The notes under the pieces were generated by a model. That model did not search any database. It worked only from the letters and a program-made list of their open reading frames with translations, and was not told the DNA's origin. The translations under genes and the position numbers were made by a program. DNA of 64,000 bases from Allodiplogaster sudhausi (taxonomy: Eukaryota > Nematoda > Chromadorea > Rhabditida > Diplogasteridae). This document shows positions 11,340 to 22,732 of the stretch, in pieces; the stretch's first letter is position 1, and each line of letters opens with the position of its first letter. The stretch covers positions 3,168,501-3,232,500 of the forward strand of contig CALZFC010000356.1 in NCBI GenBank assembly GCA_945643635.1, read 5' to 3'.

Positions 11340-12967
11340 GCTGGATGGCCGAGAGATTTTCCCCCGCTCTCAAAGCGAGCCTCTTTCACCTCCCCCTCCT
11401 CGTTACATACCCATCTTTTGCCCTTCATGTATTGACTCTGTTTCTCTTTGTTTTCCATTCTCCTAATATTATCTTTCCCAGATCTCCAGGCACAACTGTT
11501 TATTAATATCACTTGGCAAAATTCCAAGGTTTAAGTTAGTTCCACTAGCTGCCACTTAGCCATCGTAGCAGGCCTTCTCTTTAATACATGAAAATGCAAT
11601 TACTAAGTAAGCTGTTGTCGGTTGGAGATCGGCATTCCATCTATTATTTGTTTCCTTTGTTTGTAAGATGATTCAAACCTCGTTTGTTTTGGCTGTCCTT
11701 GAGTGTGGACGAGCGTAGCTCATTGCTTGTGCTGGAGTAGCCTTGTTTTGGTTGGAGTGGGCTGCGGCCGTTGTGTTTGTTGTTGACGGAGGAGTTGGCG
11801 ATGCTTAATAAACGAGAGGTGTTGAGAGTTCGGTGTTTCAATAGTCGCGCACTTCGAGATTAAGGAAAGTGTAGCTGGAGCCAGAATTCAGGAAGAGCTA
11901 ATGAAAGTGGAAAATTATTCCGACTTCAGATAGTACGCATCTCTTGGATAGGTGGGAAGGTTGTGGGGTTCGTTTGGGGGATAGCGGCAATGCAGTAACT
12001 GAAGGGAAGGCGAGTGGATGATTGCTTGGGTAGTTGTGAGATCACTTTTGAAGGCGATGAAGACAAAGATGAGGATTGTGAATTGGCTTCTTCGTGCTGG
12101 ATGGATACTGTAATTGGGATACCGTATTTAAGGACGAGAATCGGCGGCTTGAACTGTTCGACAAGAGGATTGGCAACGCCTTCACAAAATGCAAGAAACG
12201 AAGTTGGGAATTGTAATATTTCATCTATAATAGCGTCTATATGAATAAAAGAATATTAATAAAGGCGAAATGCGCATTTAATCAGCGAGTGACGTAAAAG
12301 AAGAGATAAAATGGAAGGTGGCAACCACCGGTCTCGGAGTTGTAAAGGAGAAATGAATAGGCTCGAGAACTAGCGATCGGATGGGAGTGGGGGATGGAGG
12401 GCCCCGTCTTAGAAGAGAGAGAGGGAGAGAGAGAGAAAGAGAGAGTACAGAAAGTGTGAGGGAAACAGAGAGGAGAATGACAGCAGAGCAGAAGTGGGCG
12501 TGGTGATCAGTGGTGGATAGGCGGCCCACTCATGGCGAGAATGAAAGAAAGGGGGCAGTAGAGAGACCGAGAGGGTGAAAGGAAGAGAGGGGGGCATAGA
12601 CAGCTCCATCGCGAATTACTGGGGAGGGGTGGGCAGCACGGGGAAGTGCAATCAATGCCGCTCGGGCGATAGGGGGACCCAGTGATGGGCGATCAATGGG
12701 AAGGAGGGAAGGCGATAGGGGGACCCCTTGAACATGGATGAGAGTTGGGGGGGGGTAGAGTGGACGAATCACCGGCAACTTAAATAAATTTGCTAGAATC
12801 CACAGTGATATCGTTTATGAGCAATTTCAGCTAATCGTGCGAACAAATTCGCAGCAGCACAACAGTAAGAGTCGCCGAAGAGCAGTCTCGAGGTATAAGG
12901 AGAGAGTCAGATAGAGGGGGGGGGAAGGGGGATAGGTATGTAGGCCGAGAGATGCGAGAAAGCAGAC

Positions 12968-13016
<49 letters not shown>

Positions 13017-13019
13017 GGA

Positions 13020-13057
<38 letters not shown>

Positions 13058-13521
13058 AGAGAGATAGAGAGAGAGAGAGAAAGAGGAGAGAGAGAGAAAG
13101 AGGAGAGAGAGAGAGAGCGAAGAGAGAGAGGGAAAGAGGAGAGAGAGAAGAGATAGAGAGAGAGAGAGGGAAAAAGAGGAGAGATAGAGAGAGGGGGAAA
13201 GAGGAGAGAGAGAGAAAAGATAGAGAGGAGAAGAAGAAAGAGACAAAGGAGAGATAGATTGATAGATTGATATAGAGAGACAGAGAGGAGAGAGGGAGGG
13301 GGGAGAGGTGAGAGAGAGAAAGGAGAGATAGATAGAAAGAGAGAGAGACAGAGAGAATGGTGAACTGTCTAATTTTGTTTAGTAGTTATTTATTATGCCT
13401 AGTAACTTTTCATTGTTCATTATGTCACGCAGCCTTTGTCATCATTGGTTGCGCAGGGCTTTCCCTGATCAGTGTTCCCTTTCTCCCACCTGGCGAGCGG
13501 TCGACTTTTGTTATCTTCCCC
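11340..13521. other. Intergenic: CNBP downstream flank, duplicated elsewhere, plus GA tract
   Basis: 11340-12850 holds the 3' flank of CNBP and single-copy-looking sequence that recurs in diverged form at 17127-18200; the closing part (about 12740-12830, core CGAATCACCGGCAACTTAA) recurs again near 18940. 12415-12440 and 12970-13350 are GA tracts. From 13357 an open frame with a hydrophobic start runs in frame into the start codon used for the next gene, so 13357-13521 may be its leader or an N-terminal extension. Confidence 0.55.
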
Positions 13522-14677
13522 ATGGATCGCCCTGAAGGTCAGTTTTTATAGTGTTTTTTTAAAATATCTATTCCAAGTATGTATTGCAATGACTAAAGAA
13601 TGTATACAAGTAATAAATAAAATATGTCCCCAATTTAATATTCCAAAATGTTAATTTTTCGAAAAGGCTTTTATTGAATGAGTTATTGTTGTTGATATTT
13701 ATACATGGAGGCGAAGTTGACAATAGAAGAGTAACCAAGCACAAATTGGCAGCTATCGGTGACTCTGCTGTGCCTCCGCACGACGCAGACGGGTCATCAG
13801 TGCCACTCGGGGCAATCGTCGATCTGGTGAGTGAATTGGAATGTCATATACATATGTACAGTGCTGAAATAGTGCCTGCCTCTGGATTTGGGCCCGGGTA
13901 ACCAACGGGCAAACGTTACAAAGTGAACAAAATAATACGGAAAAGAGAAGTAACTATTTAGAACAAATGGTCCGGGCCTTCGGTTCCCGCGGGGGCACAG
14001 CGTTGTTATGGGTTAGACGTACTAGATTCTTCTTCCAGAATGCGACGATGCTCGAGATCAAGACGCGACTTCATCGACTGGAGAGCGAGGGAAGAGCGGC
14101 AGTGGAGAGCTGCGCGGAGTCACTCGAGGCAGGGGCGAACCGGCTGAAGAGAGCACTCGCAGATGCCGATGAGAGGGCGCAGAGACTGGCGAGGTTCCAT
14201 GCCGAGAAAGTGGTTGGTGGTGGGGATCCTGCACGGATTACCGGGATACTGTAGCTTGTGTGCCTACGTTTCTGTCTGCCGATGCATGGAGAAGGACAGT
14301 TAAAATGAGGAAGGGATTACAGAACAATGCGAACATGTGAATTGCACGAATATGATATTTATGTAACTATTTAGCACAAATAGAGACTGTCACTATTAGG
14401 AGGAGTAATAATGAACATTCAGGAACAAGTGGTCCGTGGGGGGTCCTGCACGGATTCGTGGGATCCTGTAGCTTGCGCATTCATTTCTGTCCCTGCTTTC
14501 AGGCCCGCCTGACAGCAGAGCGACAGCAAGTCGCCTCGTGGCTCGAGCAGGAAAGGGCGCAGAGGGAGAGCGGAGAGCAGCTCATCCTGGAGCTCAGGGC
14601 CAAGCTGGCCGGCGCGCAGGCACAGTACTCTGTGGACTCGGCGGCGGGCATTGGTGAGTGGGAGGGGAGAGAGGATT

Positions 14678-14709
<32 letters not shown>

Positions 14710-14938
14710 GAGAGGATAGGTGGATAGAGAAAGGGAGAGAGAGAAGAGGGGGAGGGATAGATTTAGAGAGATTTTATTATTATATTGTACTTTGAGACGC
14801 AAACGAATGCCAGCGACTCCAGAACCACAGCAAGTATCTGCAGAGTCAGTTGGAGGAACAGGCGAAGAGGGCAGTGGCGGCTGAGCTCGCAGCCAGCAAG
14901 GCCATCGAGGAAGCTTCGCGCTATGGTAAGCTGGAGAG

Positions 14939-14980
<42 letters not shown>

Positions 14981-15641
14981 TGGGATAGGTGGATAGAGAA
15001 AGGGAGAGAGAGAGGGGGAGGGATAGGTCTAGAGAGATTTTATTATTATATAATACTCTTGTATGTTTGCTTTGAGGCAGCACATCCGACCTTCTCCAGA
15101 AGGAATGTCAGCGACTCCAGAACCAGAGCAAGTACCTGCGGAGCCATCTGGAGGAGCAGAAGAAGAGGGCAGAGGCGGCTGAGCTCGCAGCCAGCAAGGC
15201 CATCGAGGAAGCTTCGCGCTTGCGTGGTAAGCCTTGGAGAGAGAAAGAGTGAGAGAGAGAGAAAGAGAGAGCGATAAATAGAGAGGGGAGAGAGAGAGAA
15301 AGAGAGAGAGAGAGCGAGAAATAGAGAGGGGGAAGAGAGATAAAGAGAGAGAGCGAGAAATAGAGAGGAGGAAGAGAGATAAAGAGAGAGAGCGAGAAAT
15401 AGAGAGGGGAGAGAGATAAAAAGAGAGAGAGAGGATGAAGACACAGAGAGAATCATAGTGAATGCTTGGAAGATAATGGAAATGTTAATTAGAAGATATA
15501 ACTAATTGAGATTTAGAAACATTGCAATATTACTTTCCATATCTCCATATCACTCACTCTCTCTTTCTTTCCCTCCACCTCCCCCTTCCTCTCTCTCATT
15601 CGCTTTCTATTTCTCTCATTTTCTCTCATTCTCGCTCTCTT

Positions 15642-15687
<46 letters not shown>

Positions 15688-15889
15688 CCATCCTTGGCTA
15701 ATGCAGAATTGGCCAACTGCCAGTTCTCCGTGACCGTTCTGACCATAAGGACATTGTTGGAAACCATGGTGAAGATGCGCTGGCTAGAGGACAATGGAAA
15801 GCGAATGAGAAACAGGGAGAGAGAGAGAAAGAGAGAAAGAGAAGGAGTGAGAGAAGAGAGAGACAGAGAGAAAGAGAGAGAAAGCGAGA

Positions 15890-15933
<44 letters not shown>

Positions 15934-16058
15934 GGAGAAGGAGAAAGGGAAATAGAGAGCTTGAGAGAGAGGGAGAGCTCCGCCGCAAGCTGCAGCCAAC
16001 AACAGCCGACGTGCCCGTGATCGCCGCTCCAGAAGCCGCTTCCGCTCTCCTCAAATAA
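13522..16058 (+). CDS. Coiled-coil protein of unknown function (about 307 aa)
   Basis: Exons: 13522-13537, 13753-13826, 14039-14209 (or 14212), 14503-14653, 14797-14925, 15077-15226, 15707-15846, 15966-16058. The first six junctions are clean in phase. From residue about 33 onward the protein is a charged heptad-rich coiled coil (ATMLEIKTRLHRLESEG, LELRAKLAGAQAQY). Exons 5 and 6 are tandem duplicates, each carrying a near-identical ECQRLQN...SKYL motif and AAELAASKAIEEASR. Exon 7 has TLLETMVKMRWLEDNGK. The 3' end is uncertain: the intron proposed at 15847-15965 lies wholly in a GA tract, and an alternative frame (SRSRFRSP..., DKYGVGMRRKPSDWFG) stays open to about 16268. An upstream in-frame Met at 13357 would add a hydrophobic N terminus. 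No family recognised. Confidence 0.6.
14797..15226 (+). repeat. Tandem exon duplication inside the coiled-coil gene
   Basis: Exons 14797-14925 and 15077-15226 share most of their sequence and their flanks: each is preceded by a GA tract and the string GAGATTTTATTATTATAT and followed by GTAAG plus another GA tract. The second copy has a 24-nt 5' extension before the conserved ECQRLQN stretch. Both exons have phase 1 at both ends, so duplication keeps the frame. A second intronic direct repeat (about 14215-14275 versus 14432-14495, core CCTGCACGGATT) suggests more than one local duplication. Confidence 0.8.
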
Positions 16059-16721
16059 ATGAAGGTCGAGACCGAGGCGGAAGAAGATGCCGCGCGTCCT
16101 CTGCCTCACGCAGTGCCCTCGAAGACAAGTACGGTGTTGGCATGCGCAGAAAGCCGAGCGATTGGTTCGGTTTGAAGGAGGCGGAGAGGATAGCAAGGGT
16201 ACAATGTAGCTTTGAACATTGGTTGAAGTCCACTTTTTTCTTTCTTTTCACAAGAATATTCTCACCCTAAAATGTGTGAAAATGAAACGTTCATGGAAAA
16301 ACTAGTATTATTTTATAGAAGTTTAAGCTCATAATATTCTAACATTTGAACAAAGTTATGATTAAAAGTAGTCTAAAATTTATAGTAGTCTATCTCGAAC
16401 GGAAAATTTTATAAATACTATGTTATTATTTTTTTTAAAGTATTTATTTGGGCTTTCAATAATCTAAACACATTTAGTTACGATGCTCGTCATTCTCCTC
16501 TCAAGCGTGAACCAGGTGATTCTCTTTTATTTCCTGCTTTGATTTCATTTTCCCTTTTAAACATTCTGAATTTTTTTGTTATTCAATTAAACTTATTGTT
16601 GGATCGAAATTATCCACATTGTATTATAGTATAATTTATATGGAAGTTTAAAAAAGAGGTGAAATGACGTCAATAGAACATGCTAAAACACAATTCAGTT
16701 GAACACGTCTACGCCGGTGGC
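16059..16721. other. AT-rich spacer after the coiled-coil gene
   Basis: 16059-16200 is GC-richer, with competing open frames (an Arg/Ser-rich frame to about 16268 and a short Met-initiated frame at 16060-16173); either could be the true 3' coding end of the preceding gene. 16260-16700 is AT-rich with no coding signal apart from a small CT patch. Confidence 0.4.
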
Positions 16722-17126
16722 CAGCAGCAGCTTGAGTGCCCATCGAGCAGCGGTGGTGGACGTGACGGCGGATACCGCGGAGGAGGCGGCATCGGATACG
16801 GAGACAGCGGAGGAGGCGGCGGCCATGGAGGTGGTGGCCAGAAGTGCTACAACTGTGGCAAGGTTAGGGCTTTTGACTCCACCCCGCCCCCCCCCCAGAT
16901 TTATCGGAAGTTTTTTGTGATCACATGGACATTTTACCAGGTATTTCATTGGGCTTACAATTAATCATAGACTTTTGGTAAATAGATTCAGACTATGGAA
17001 CGACGACGCATATAGCAATCATAATGTTTTCAGCCCAATCACATCTCTCGCAAAAGCATGGAGTCGGGATCGGAGACTCAGAAGCGATGCTACAACTGCC
17101 AGGAGATTGGCCACATCTCCCGGGCT
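16722..17126 (+). pseudogene. Degenerate duplicate of the CNBP 3' half
   Basis: The first part reproduces CNBP exon 3 (after ECPSS, the Gly-rich linker, knuckle start CYNCGK) with an equivalent donor at 16862. The last exon begins about 17035 and reads PNHISRKSMESG where the parent has [12 protein letters not shown], so the last Cys of knuckle 4 is lost. The final knuckle stops at HISRAQS instead of [10 protein letters not shown], losing its last Cys too. Neither remaining knuckle can bind zinc normally. The intron is kept, so this is a segmental rather than a retro-copy. The 5' half (knuckles 1-3) is absent. Confidence 0.85.
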
Positions 17127-17907
17127 CAATCGGCTGGATGGCCGTGAGCTTTTCCCCGCCCGCTCTCAAAGCGATCGCCCTCTTTCTTTCCTCTCTTCCC
17201 GTTCTCTCCTCGTTACGTGCCCATATCGTTGTTTTTCATTCTCCTATTATTTTCTTTCCCGGATCTCTAGTCACAACCGTTTATTATATCACGTGCCAAA
17301 ATTCCAAGGTTTACGTTAGTTCCACTAGCTGCCACTTGGCCCTCTTTCCTATACATGAAAATGCAATTACTAAGTAAGGTTTCCTTTGTCTTTTTTTTCG
17401 GAGTTTTCTTTCTATTGCAATAGCAGTCCATTGGAGTTTAAACTTCCGTGGTCATGACGGGATTTCCACCGTGTCCTTGCTATTTTTCCGGTTTCCTTGG
17501 TTGGAATGGGCTGGTGCCGTTGTCGTATTTGTTGAATAAACGAGAAATAATCATTTATGTTAGAATGGCGACTGTAGATCGGATACCGCATTACGGGACG
17601 GGAATCAATCAGGTGGCTTGAAGTGATCGACATGACGAGGACTGGCTATAAAAAATTGCAGGAAGAGATTTTAACTTGGTAAAATCAATGTCATATACAT
17701 ATAATAGCATCAAGTATGAATAAAGGAAAAATGCATATTCAATCATCGAGCAGCAACGAGTTTTAAAGGAGAAACGAATGGGCTCTAGAGCAAGCGATAG
17801 GATGGGAGTGGGGGATGGAGGGCCCTATCTGAAGAAGGAGGGAGAGAGAGTTCTGAAATTGTGAGAGAAACAGTGGCGGCCTACTCTTGGCGAGAATGAA
17901 AGAAAGG

Positions 17908-17954
<47 letters not shown>

Positions 17955-18200
17955 AGGAGGAGATGGGGCATAGACAGCCCCATCGCGAATTACTGGGGAG
18001 GGGTGGGCAGCGAGGGGAAGTGCATTCAATGCCGCTCGGGCGATAGGGGGACCCAGTGATGGACGATCAATGGGAAGGAGGGAAGGCGATAGGGGGACCC
18101 CTTGGTTAGGGGAACGAGAGTGGGCCTGTGTGGTCGAATCACCGGCAACTTAAATAAAATGCGTTGAAATCCCTGCAAAGGCCTTGCTTATGAGCATCGA
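17127..18200 (+). repeat. Duplicated downstream flank of CNBP (copy 2)
   Basis: The sequence follows the parent flank (11340-12850) in order: GGCTGGATGGCCG, the TCCACTAGCTGCCACTT block (about 17318), the GAATAAACGAGA block (17533), GATGGGAGTGGGGGATGG (17800) and the ACCGGCAACTTAAATAAA end (about 18141). Numerous substitutions and indels indicate an old event. A GA tract (17905-17955) has expanded inside it. Confidence 0.75.
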
Positions 18201-18317
18201 AGAAGAAACTTGAGGAGTCAAAACAGAAAAAAAACAGATAGAGAGAACGAGAGAATGAGTGAGAGAGAGGGGGGAGAGAGAATGATGGAGACAAGAGGAA
18301 GAAGGGAGAAAGGAGGG

Positions 18318-18368
<51 letters not shown>

Positions 18369-19314
18369 AAACAGGGAAATATAAAGTGAAAGAAAAAGAG
18401 AGATGAGAGGGTGGAGAGAAGAGGGAGAAAGGAGAAAGAAGAAAGAGAGGGAGATGCACAGAAATATACAGAGAGAGAAGGAGTGAGTGAGGGAGAGCGT
18501 AGAGGGAGAGGGTGTACGAAGAGAGAGAGAGAGAGAAGAGGGAGAGAGTTAGAGAAGAAAAAGTTGAAAAAGATTGAACCGCTTATTGATCGCACATTCA
18601 AAAGCCACCATGTGGCTTCCTCTGTCGCCATGCTCACGTAGCGGGAGAGGGAGGTAATCATCCGAATGACCTTTTCTCATTCTCTTCCACATCGACATGG
18701 TCGAGGAGATGACTCCGTCGTGGCATCGCGTGATTCTGTCCGGAATCGATCGACTTCCAGAAGGTTCGGCGCGGTCTCTGACTCGATCTACCTTGCGTGC
18801 GCGCCAATTCTCACGGGTGCCGGTGCTGAGGCCACAGGCGAGTACAAGAACAATCAGGCATCAGCTTGACATGCTATTGGATCTCTTGCATTTCAAAATG
18901 GAAGGAGGGCGGAGGTGGACACCTTGGAAGGGGAATGAGAGTGGACGAATCAGCGGCAACTTATTGTTAATTAAAATGAGTTGAAATCCACAAAATACCT
19001 TGTTCATGAGCAATTTTATCGAAGAAGAAACTCGAAGCATAACTGTATGAACGGACACGTTGGTAAACCCATGCATGAAACAGCTAACAATATTCTCCGC
19101 CATAAACATCTGATAAGATAAAATACTAAAAGTCAAAATGATCTACATTCAAATGAATAATGTGCATTGCGAGTGGTTGCAAGAAACACAAGCAACTATA
19201 TATTCTGCTCTCATGAATTACGGTAATTACAGTATTCCATGGAATTAAATACTCTTCTAAAATACATATTAATTAACGTTAAGCTAGTAAATCTACTTCA
19301 ATCTGCGACTCCTC
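18201..19314. other. GA tract, a short coding-like island and a third repeat copy
   Basis: 18235-18560 is GA-rich. 18690-18870 is a CpG-rich island with open frames on the plus strand (for example SDSIYLACAPILTGAGAEATG) between an AG (18762) and GCGAGT (18839); it could be an exon relic but nothing is recognised. 18925-19040 repeats the end of the CNBP downstream flank a third time (AGTGGACGAATCAGCGGCAA). 19041-19314 is AT-rich 3' flank of the thioesterase gene. Confidence 0.45.
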
Positions 19315-20898
19315 TCACAACAAGCCCTTGTCTGCCACGGGCGGGAATGCTTTGGTGTGTAGGCCCGTGGCAATGAGCACGCCGTCACTCTTGCGCGAGA
19401 GGAGAGCGCGAGTGAAGCCGAGCGTGCGGCCCACACGGATGACCTCGGCGTCCAGTTGCACCGTGTCGCCCAGCTTGGCCGCCGACAAGTAACTGAAAAA
19501 TTAATTTTTACTTTTATTTTATTTTGTAAAAACAAGCCCGAGGAGTCCTTAAAGAAAATAATGAATTCTTCAAATGGAGTATAAAGAATTCTTTAAAAAA
19601 ATATACAAGGCCAAGCAACGACGACCCAAGGAGTGAAAAAAGTTGAATTTATAGCAGTGTTTAAATGATTTCATTAAGAAAGAACGAAAATGAATCTTAA
19701 AAACACTTAAATCGGGGAATACTAAAAGATTTTCGAGATGAGTAGTGCATGACACATTAAACTAAGATCCCACAACTAGTAAAAGCTCCGAAGAGCAAGT
19801 ATCAAGCTTTATAGCGAAAGCTGATGATCCGAAATGAACTGTAGCAAAGTTGTTATATACGTAGGAATAGTATGCAATCGCTTGAACTGAAAAATTGTCA
19901 TGTCTGGACCAAATGTTGTGAATAATGCAATACCACAAATTAGCACGGTTAAAAATAATTATTCTGATTATTATCTTTCGTTCTATATTCCCACATTTAA
20001 AAAAGGAATAAAAGCGTGAAGAATTGCGGTTGATTATAACTGTAAAGTATAACAGGTGGTTCTGGGAAACCAATTGAAAATTGAGCAAAAAATTATATAG
20101 GTGAGGATGCAACCCAATTTAGCACATTGATTCAGAGGAATATTTAGAAGTAATGAACGATAGTGGGAGTTGATGACCAAAAGGGGACTTGAATGCTCTT
20201 GCTAAAATCCCAAATCAACTGGAGTTGTTCTAGCGAAGTGCCCAAATAACAACATTGTTTCTCTTTCCTGGCTTTGATCACTTTTAAAGATCGTGGATGC
20301 AAAAGAAGTCTGGAACGAGTCCAACAAGTAAACAAGCTAACATGTCAACAAGTAAACAAGTAAACAACTGCATGACTGACGTGACATGGAGATCGACGGA
20401 GACGCCGGCGCGGGCTTGCGGCGTGGAGATGAGCGCGGCAGTGGTGACAATGTCGACGAGGGTCGCCGAGCAGCCGCCGTGCAGCGTGCCGAACGAGTTC
20501 GTCAGTGGCTCGGAGACGTCAAACTCCACGGACACGCGGCCCTCCGACGCTGACACCAGACGGCACTGTAGCAGAAGAAGGCTTTCTAGGATAACTACCC
20601 TAACTTTCGGAAAAAAAATTAGAAAAAAGGGTACAATTTCGGCACGTTAACACACGATCCAAAAAAGGAAAAAGGAAAAAATACCCAAATTCCGTGAATA
20701 CGAATAAGTCGGCTATCTAGGAAGCTGCTTAGCTAAGGAATTAAAAAAACTTGTATCAAAGGCTTGCTTAGTTCTTCAAACTTGTATCGCATCATTAAAT
20801 TATAGGCTAACATGTTTCACGACAGAACTGTAGATGCCGGTGCGCGACAGCGCTGCCAGCGACTCGGCCACCACCTTGCAGTACTTTTGCGCGGCCAT
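19315..20898 (-). CDS. ACOT13: Acyl-CoA thioesterase 13-like hotdog protein, 149 aa
   Basis: Three exons on the minus strand: 20898-20812, 20565-20381, 19492-19315 (450 nt, phases consistent). A PaaI/ACOT13-type hotdog thioesterase hydrolysing acyl-CoA to free acid plus CoA; the human homologue works as a tetramer in mitochondria and cytosol. Visible motifs: NSFGTLHGG (52-60), ATLVD (63-67), GVSVDLHVTYLSAAKLG (83-99), GRTLGFTRALL and a C-terminal GVLIATGLHTK. Residues equivalent to human Asn50, Gly57, Asp65 and Ser83 are present at 52, 59, 67 and 85 with a constant +2 offset. Length fits (human 140 aa). Intron 2 contains a short run of ACAAGTAAAC-like repeats at 20320-20367, just past the donor. 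It is divergent from a candidate secreted-protein exon 168 bases away. Confidence 0.92.
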
Positions 20899-21065
20899 TC
20901 GAAGCTGAAAGAAACAAGAGGAAACAGGGGAAAAGGAGACCAGCTCCAGCGCAATGAAAAAAAAACACCGAAGCAACACTGCGCCCGTGGTACAAACTAC
21001 ATGAACAGGTTGGACCGGCTTTTCGATTTGTCTTACGTGAACCTCACCACGTACACAACACTAGC
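20899..21065. promoter_or_regulatory. Short divergent promoter interval
   Basis: 167 bases separate the thioesterase start codon (minus) from the Met of the candidate signal-peptide exon at 21066 (plus). If both genes are real, this interval contains two promoters/leaders. No individual element was recognised. Confidence 0.35.
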
Positions 21066-21262
21066 ATGATTCATATCCTAACACCATGTACGTTCTTACA
21101 TACATTACTTAATTTGATTTTGTCTATTATTTCCGTAATAGTTTGTGTTAGTAGCCATCCTCTGGTAAGCCTCGCTCCACCTCCAGCTATCAAAAAGTTT
21201 CTCGTCGTAGCTACATCTGCCTCCTTCAGATGCCAACACTGTGACTCTTTAACAGTTGTTCC
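21066..21262 (+). CDS. Candidate first exon (signal peptide) of the multi-C6 gene
   Basis: An open frame starts MIHILTPCTF and continues through a hydrophobic stretch ending VCVSS, a typical signal peptide. It then carries RCQHCDSLTVV, a C-x2-C pattern matching the start of the C6 A-type exons further downstream (CTGC, CSNC, CANC, CADC). It ends at a consensus donor CC|GTAAGT in phase 2. The next firm exon (24185) needs phase 1, so at least one more exon (length remainder 2 mod 3) must lie between, or this exon belongs to another gene. Confidence 0.4.
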
Positions 21263-21398
21263 GTAAGTGTACGGAAAAGAGCTTCTTGAAGACTACTTCT
21301 TCATGTTTTACACATACATTATTGAATGCTTTTAAGCCTACCTCTTTTCTATCACTCATCCTTTTTCTCTTTCTCACAGACTCTACGTTTGTCTGTCT

Positions 21399-21444
<46 letters not shown>

Positions 21445-22387
21445 ATTTCTCGCACTCTCTCGCTCACTCTTTCTCTGTCTCTGTCTCTCTCTCTCTCTGT
21501 CTTTCTCTTTGTCTCTCTATCTCTCCCTCTCACTGCTTCCATTGCTTGTCTTATTTTTTCGGCATCTAGAATATCAAACAGATCGAATAACAACACAGTG
21601 CAATTATGTGGAAATATGTATATAAGAATGATTAGGAAAGTATAAAAATCTTGGAATGCAAAGCACGGAAGAAGACAATGACTCCGAATGAAAATATTTC
21701 ATTCATGTAAAAGAGAAAGCACAAGCTCGGTATCGCTGTTTCTTTTCTTCTCCTTTTTTTTTTGTTCTATTGCTCTTGGCTTGCCTTATCATGATTGGCT
21801 ATCACAAGCCCAAATATCCCGCTCCCTCAGCACCCGTTTTCCTCTGCCTGATTTCCCTTTCCCACTTCCTGACCTCGTTCTCCTCCCTCCGGCTAAGAAC
21901 CGGCCGGTCGCTGCACTCTCGCTTTCGACAGAGCTCAAGAGTGAGCTTTCACTTTCCCTTTCTTGCTCCCCCTCCCATTTCACTTTTGAAACCGCTATCA
22001 GACCTGTGGAAATATCCGAGGCATTTATCATCGATTAATATTGATTTTTTTGATATTATTTTATTTATTTAAGTTATTTAATAGATCGTTTTGATGTGGC
22101 AACATTAAAAGCCATTGAGAGCTGTCGTTGAAGTTGTACAGCCAAAGATTCCGTACTTCCACAGATATGAGCGATCCCATGATGGTGTCAAAAAATAGTC
22201 ATTAGAATCTCTATCTCTAATAGAAACACTTTTTTTTTTCAAAAATTATTGTGTCTTGTTTGGCTTGTTCTTTTCAGAGATGCATTGTTGAAGAAGTGCT
22301 CCGGTGCTACTAATATGGGAAATCTCTTCTTCTCTGTCTTACATTGAACCACAATATATTCTCTCAATCTCTAGCGCTTTCTTTCCC

Positions 22388-22537
22388 GCCACACAAAAAA
22401 CATTCTTTGATATATCAAACAATTTCATACAAACAATTTGTTTCAGTATTGCACCTAAACAATGCTGTTCCAAATAGCCAACAATCATTGTTTGATGCGC
22501 GATTGTTTGGCATATCAAACAATCGCAGCGCAGCCAC
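22388..22537 (+). mobile_element. Small palindrome-rich element, copy 1
   Basis: Starts GCCACACAAAAAA, contains the near-palindrome TTTGATATATCAAA and repeated CAAACAAT units, and ends CGCAGCGCAGCCA. The same parts occur in reverse order and orientation at 23831-24032. No coding capacity. Fits a non-autonomous MITE-like family; no target-site duplication could be fixed by eye. Confidence 0.5.
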
Positions 22538-22689
22538 CTTGGCTCCGCCCCTTTCTGCCTGCGCACATATTTTTCATGGCATTTTAGCCGTTTTCTTATA
22601 TTCTCCGATAAGTTTCGATGCTAATTACCAAACTTTTTCGATATCTAATTAGCTAACTCTCTTACACACCCTCTCCTACATTCTCTCCG

Positions 22690-22720
<31 letters not shown>

Positions 22721-22732
22721 TCAGGAATCTCA

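Noticed and set aside
18690..18870. CpG-rich open stretch as a gene
   Set aside because: No recognisable motif, weak splice context and ambiguous frame; described only as an island.
21688..22038. 116-codon open frame with a hydrophobic start
   Set aside because: Pyrimidine-rich low-complexity content with overlapping frames on both strands; no motif.
22277..22340. Strong acceptor followed by KKCSGATN as a missing C6 exon
   Set aside because: The only usable donor gives the wrong phase for the exon at 24185.
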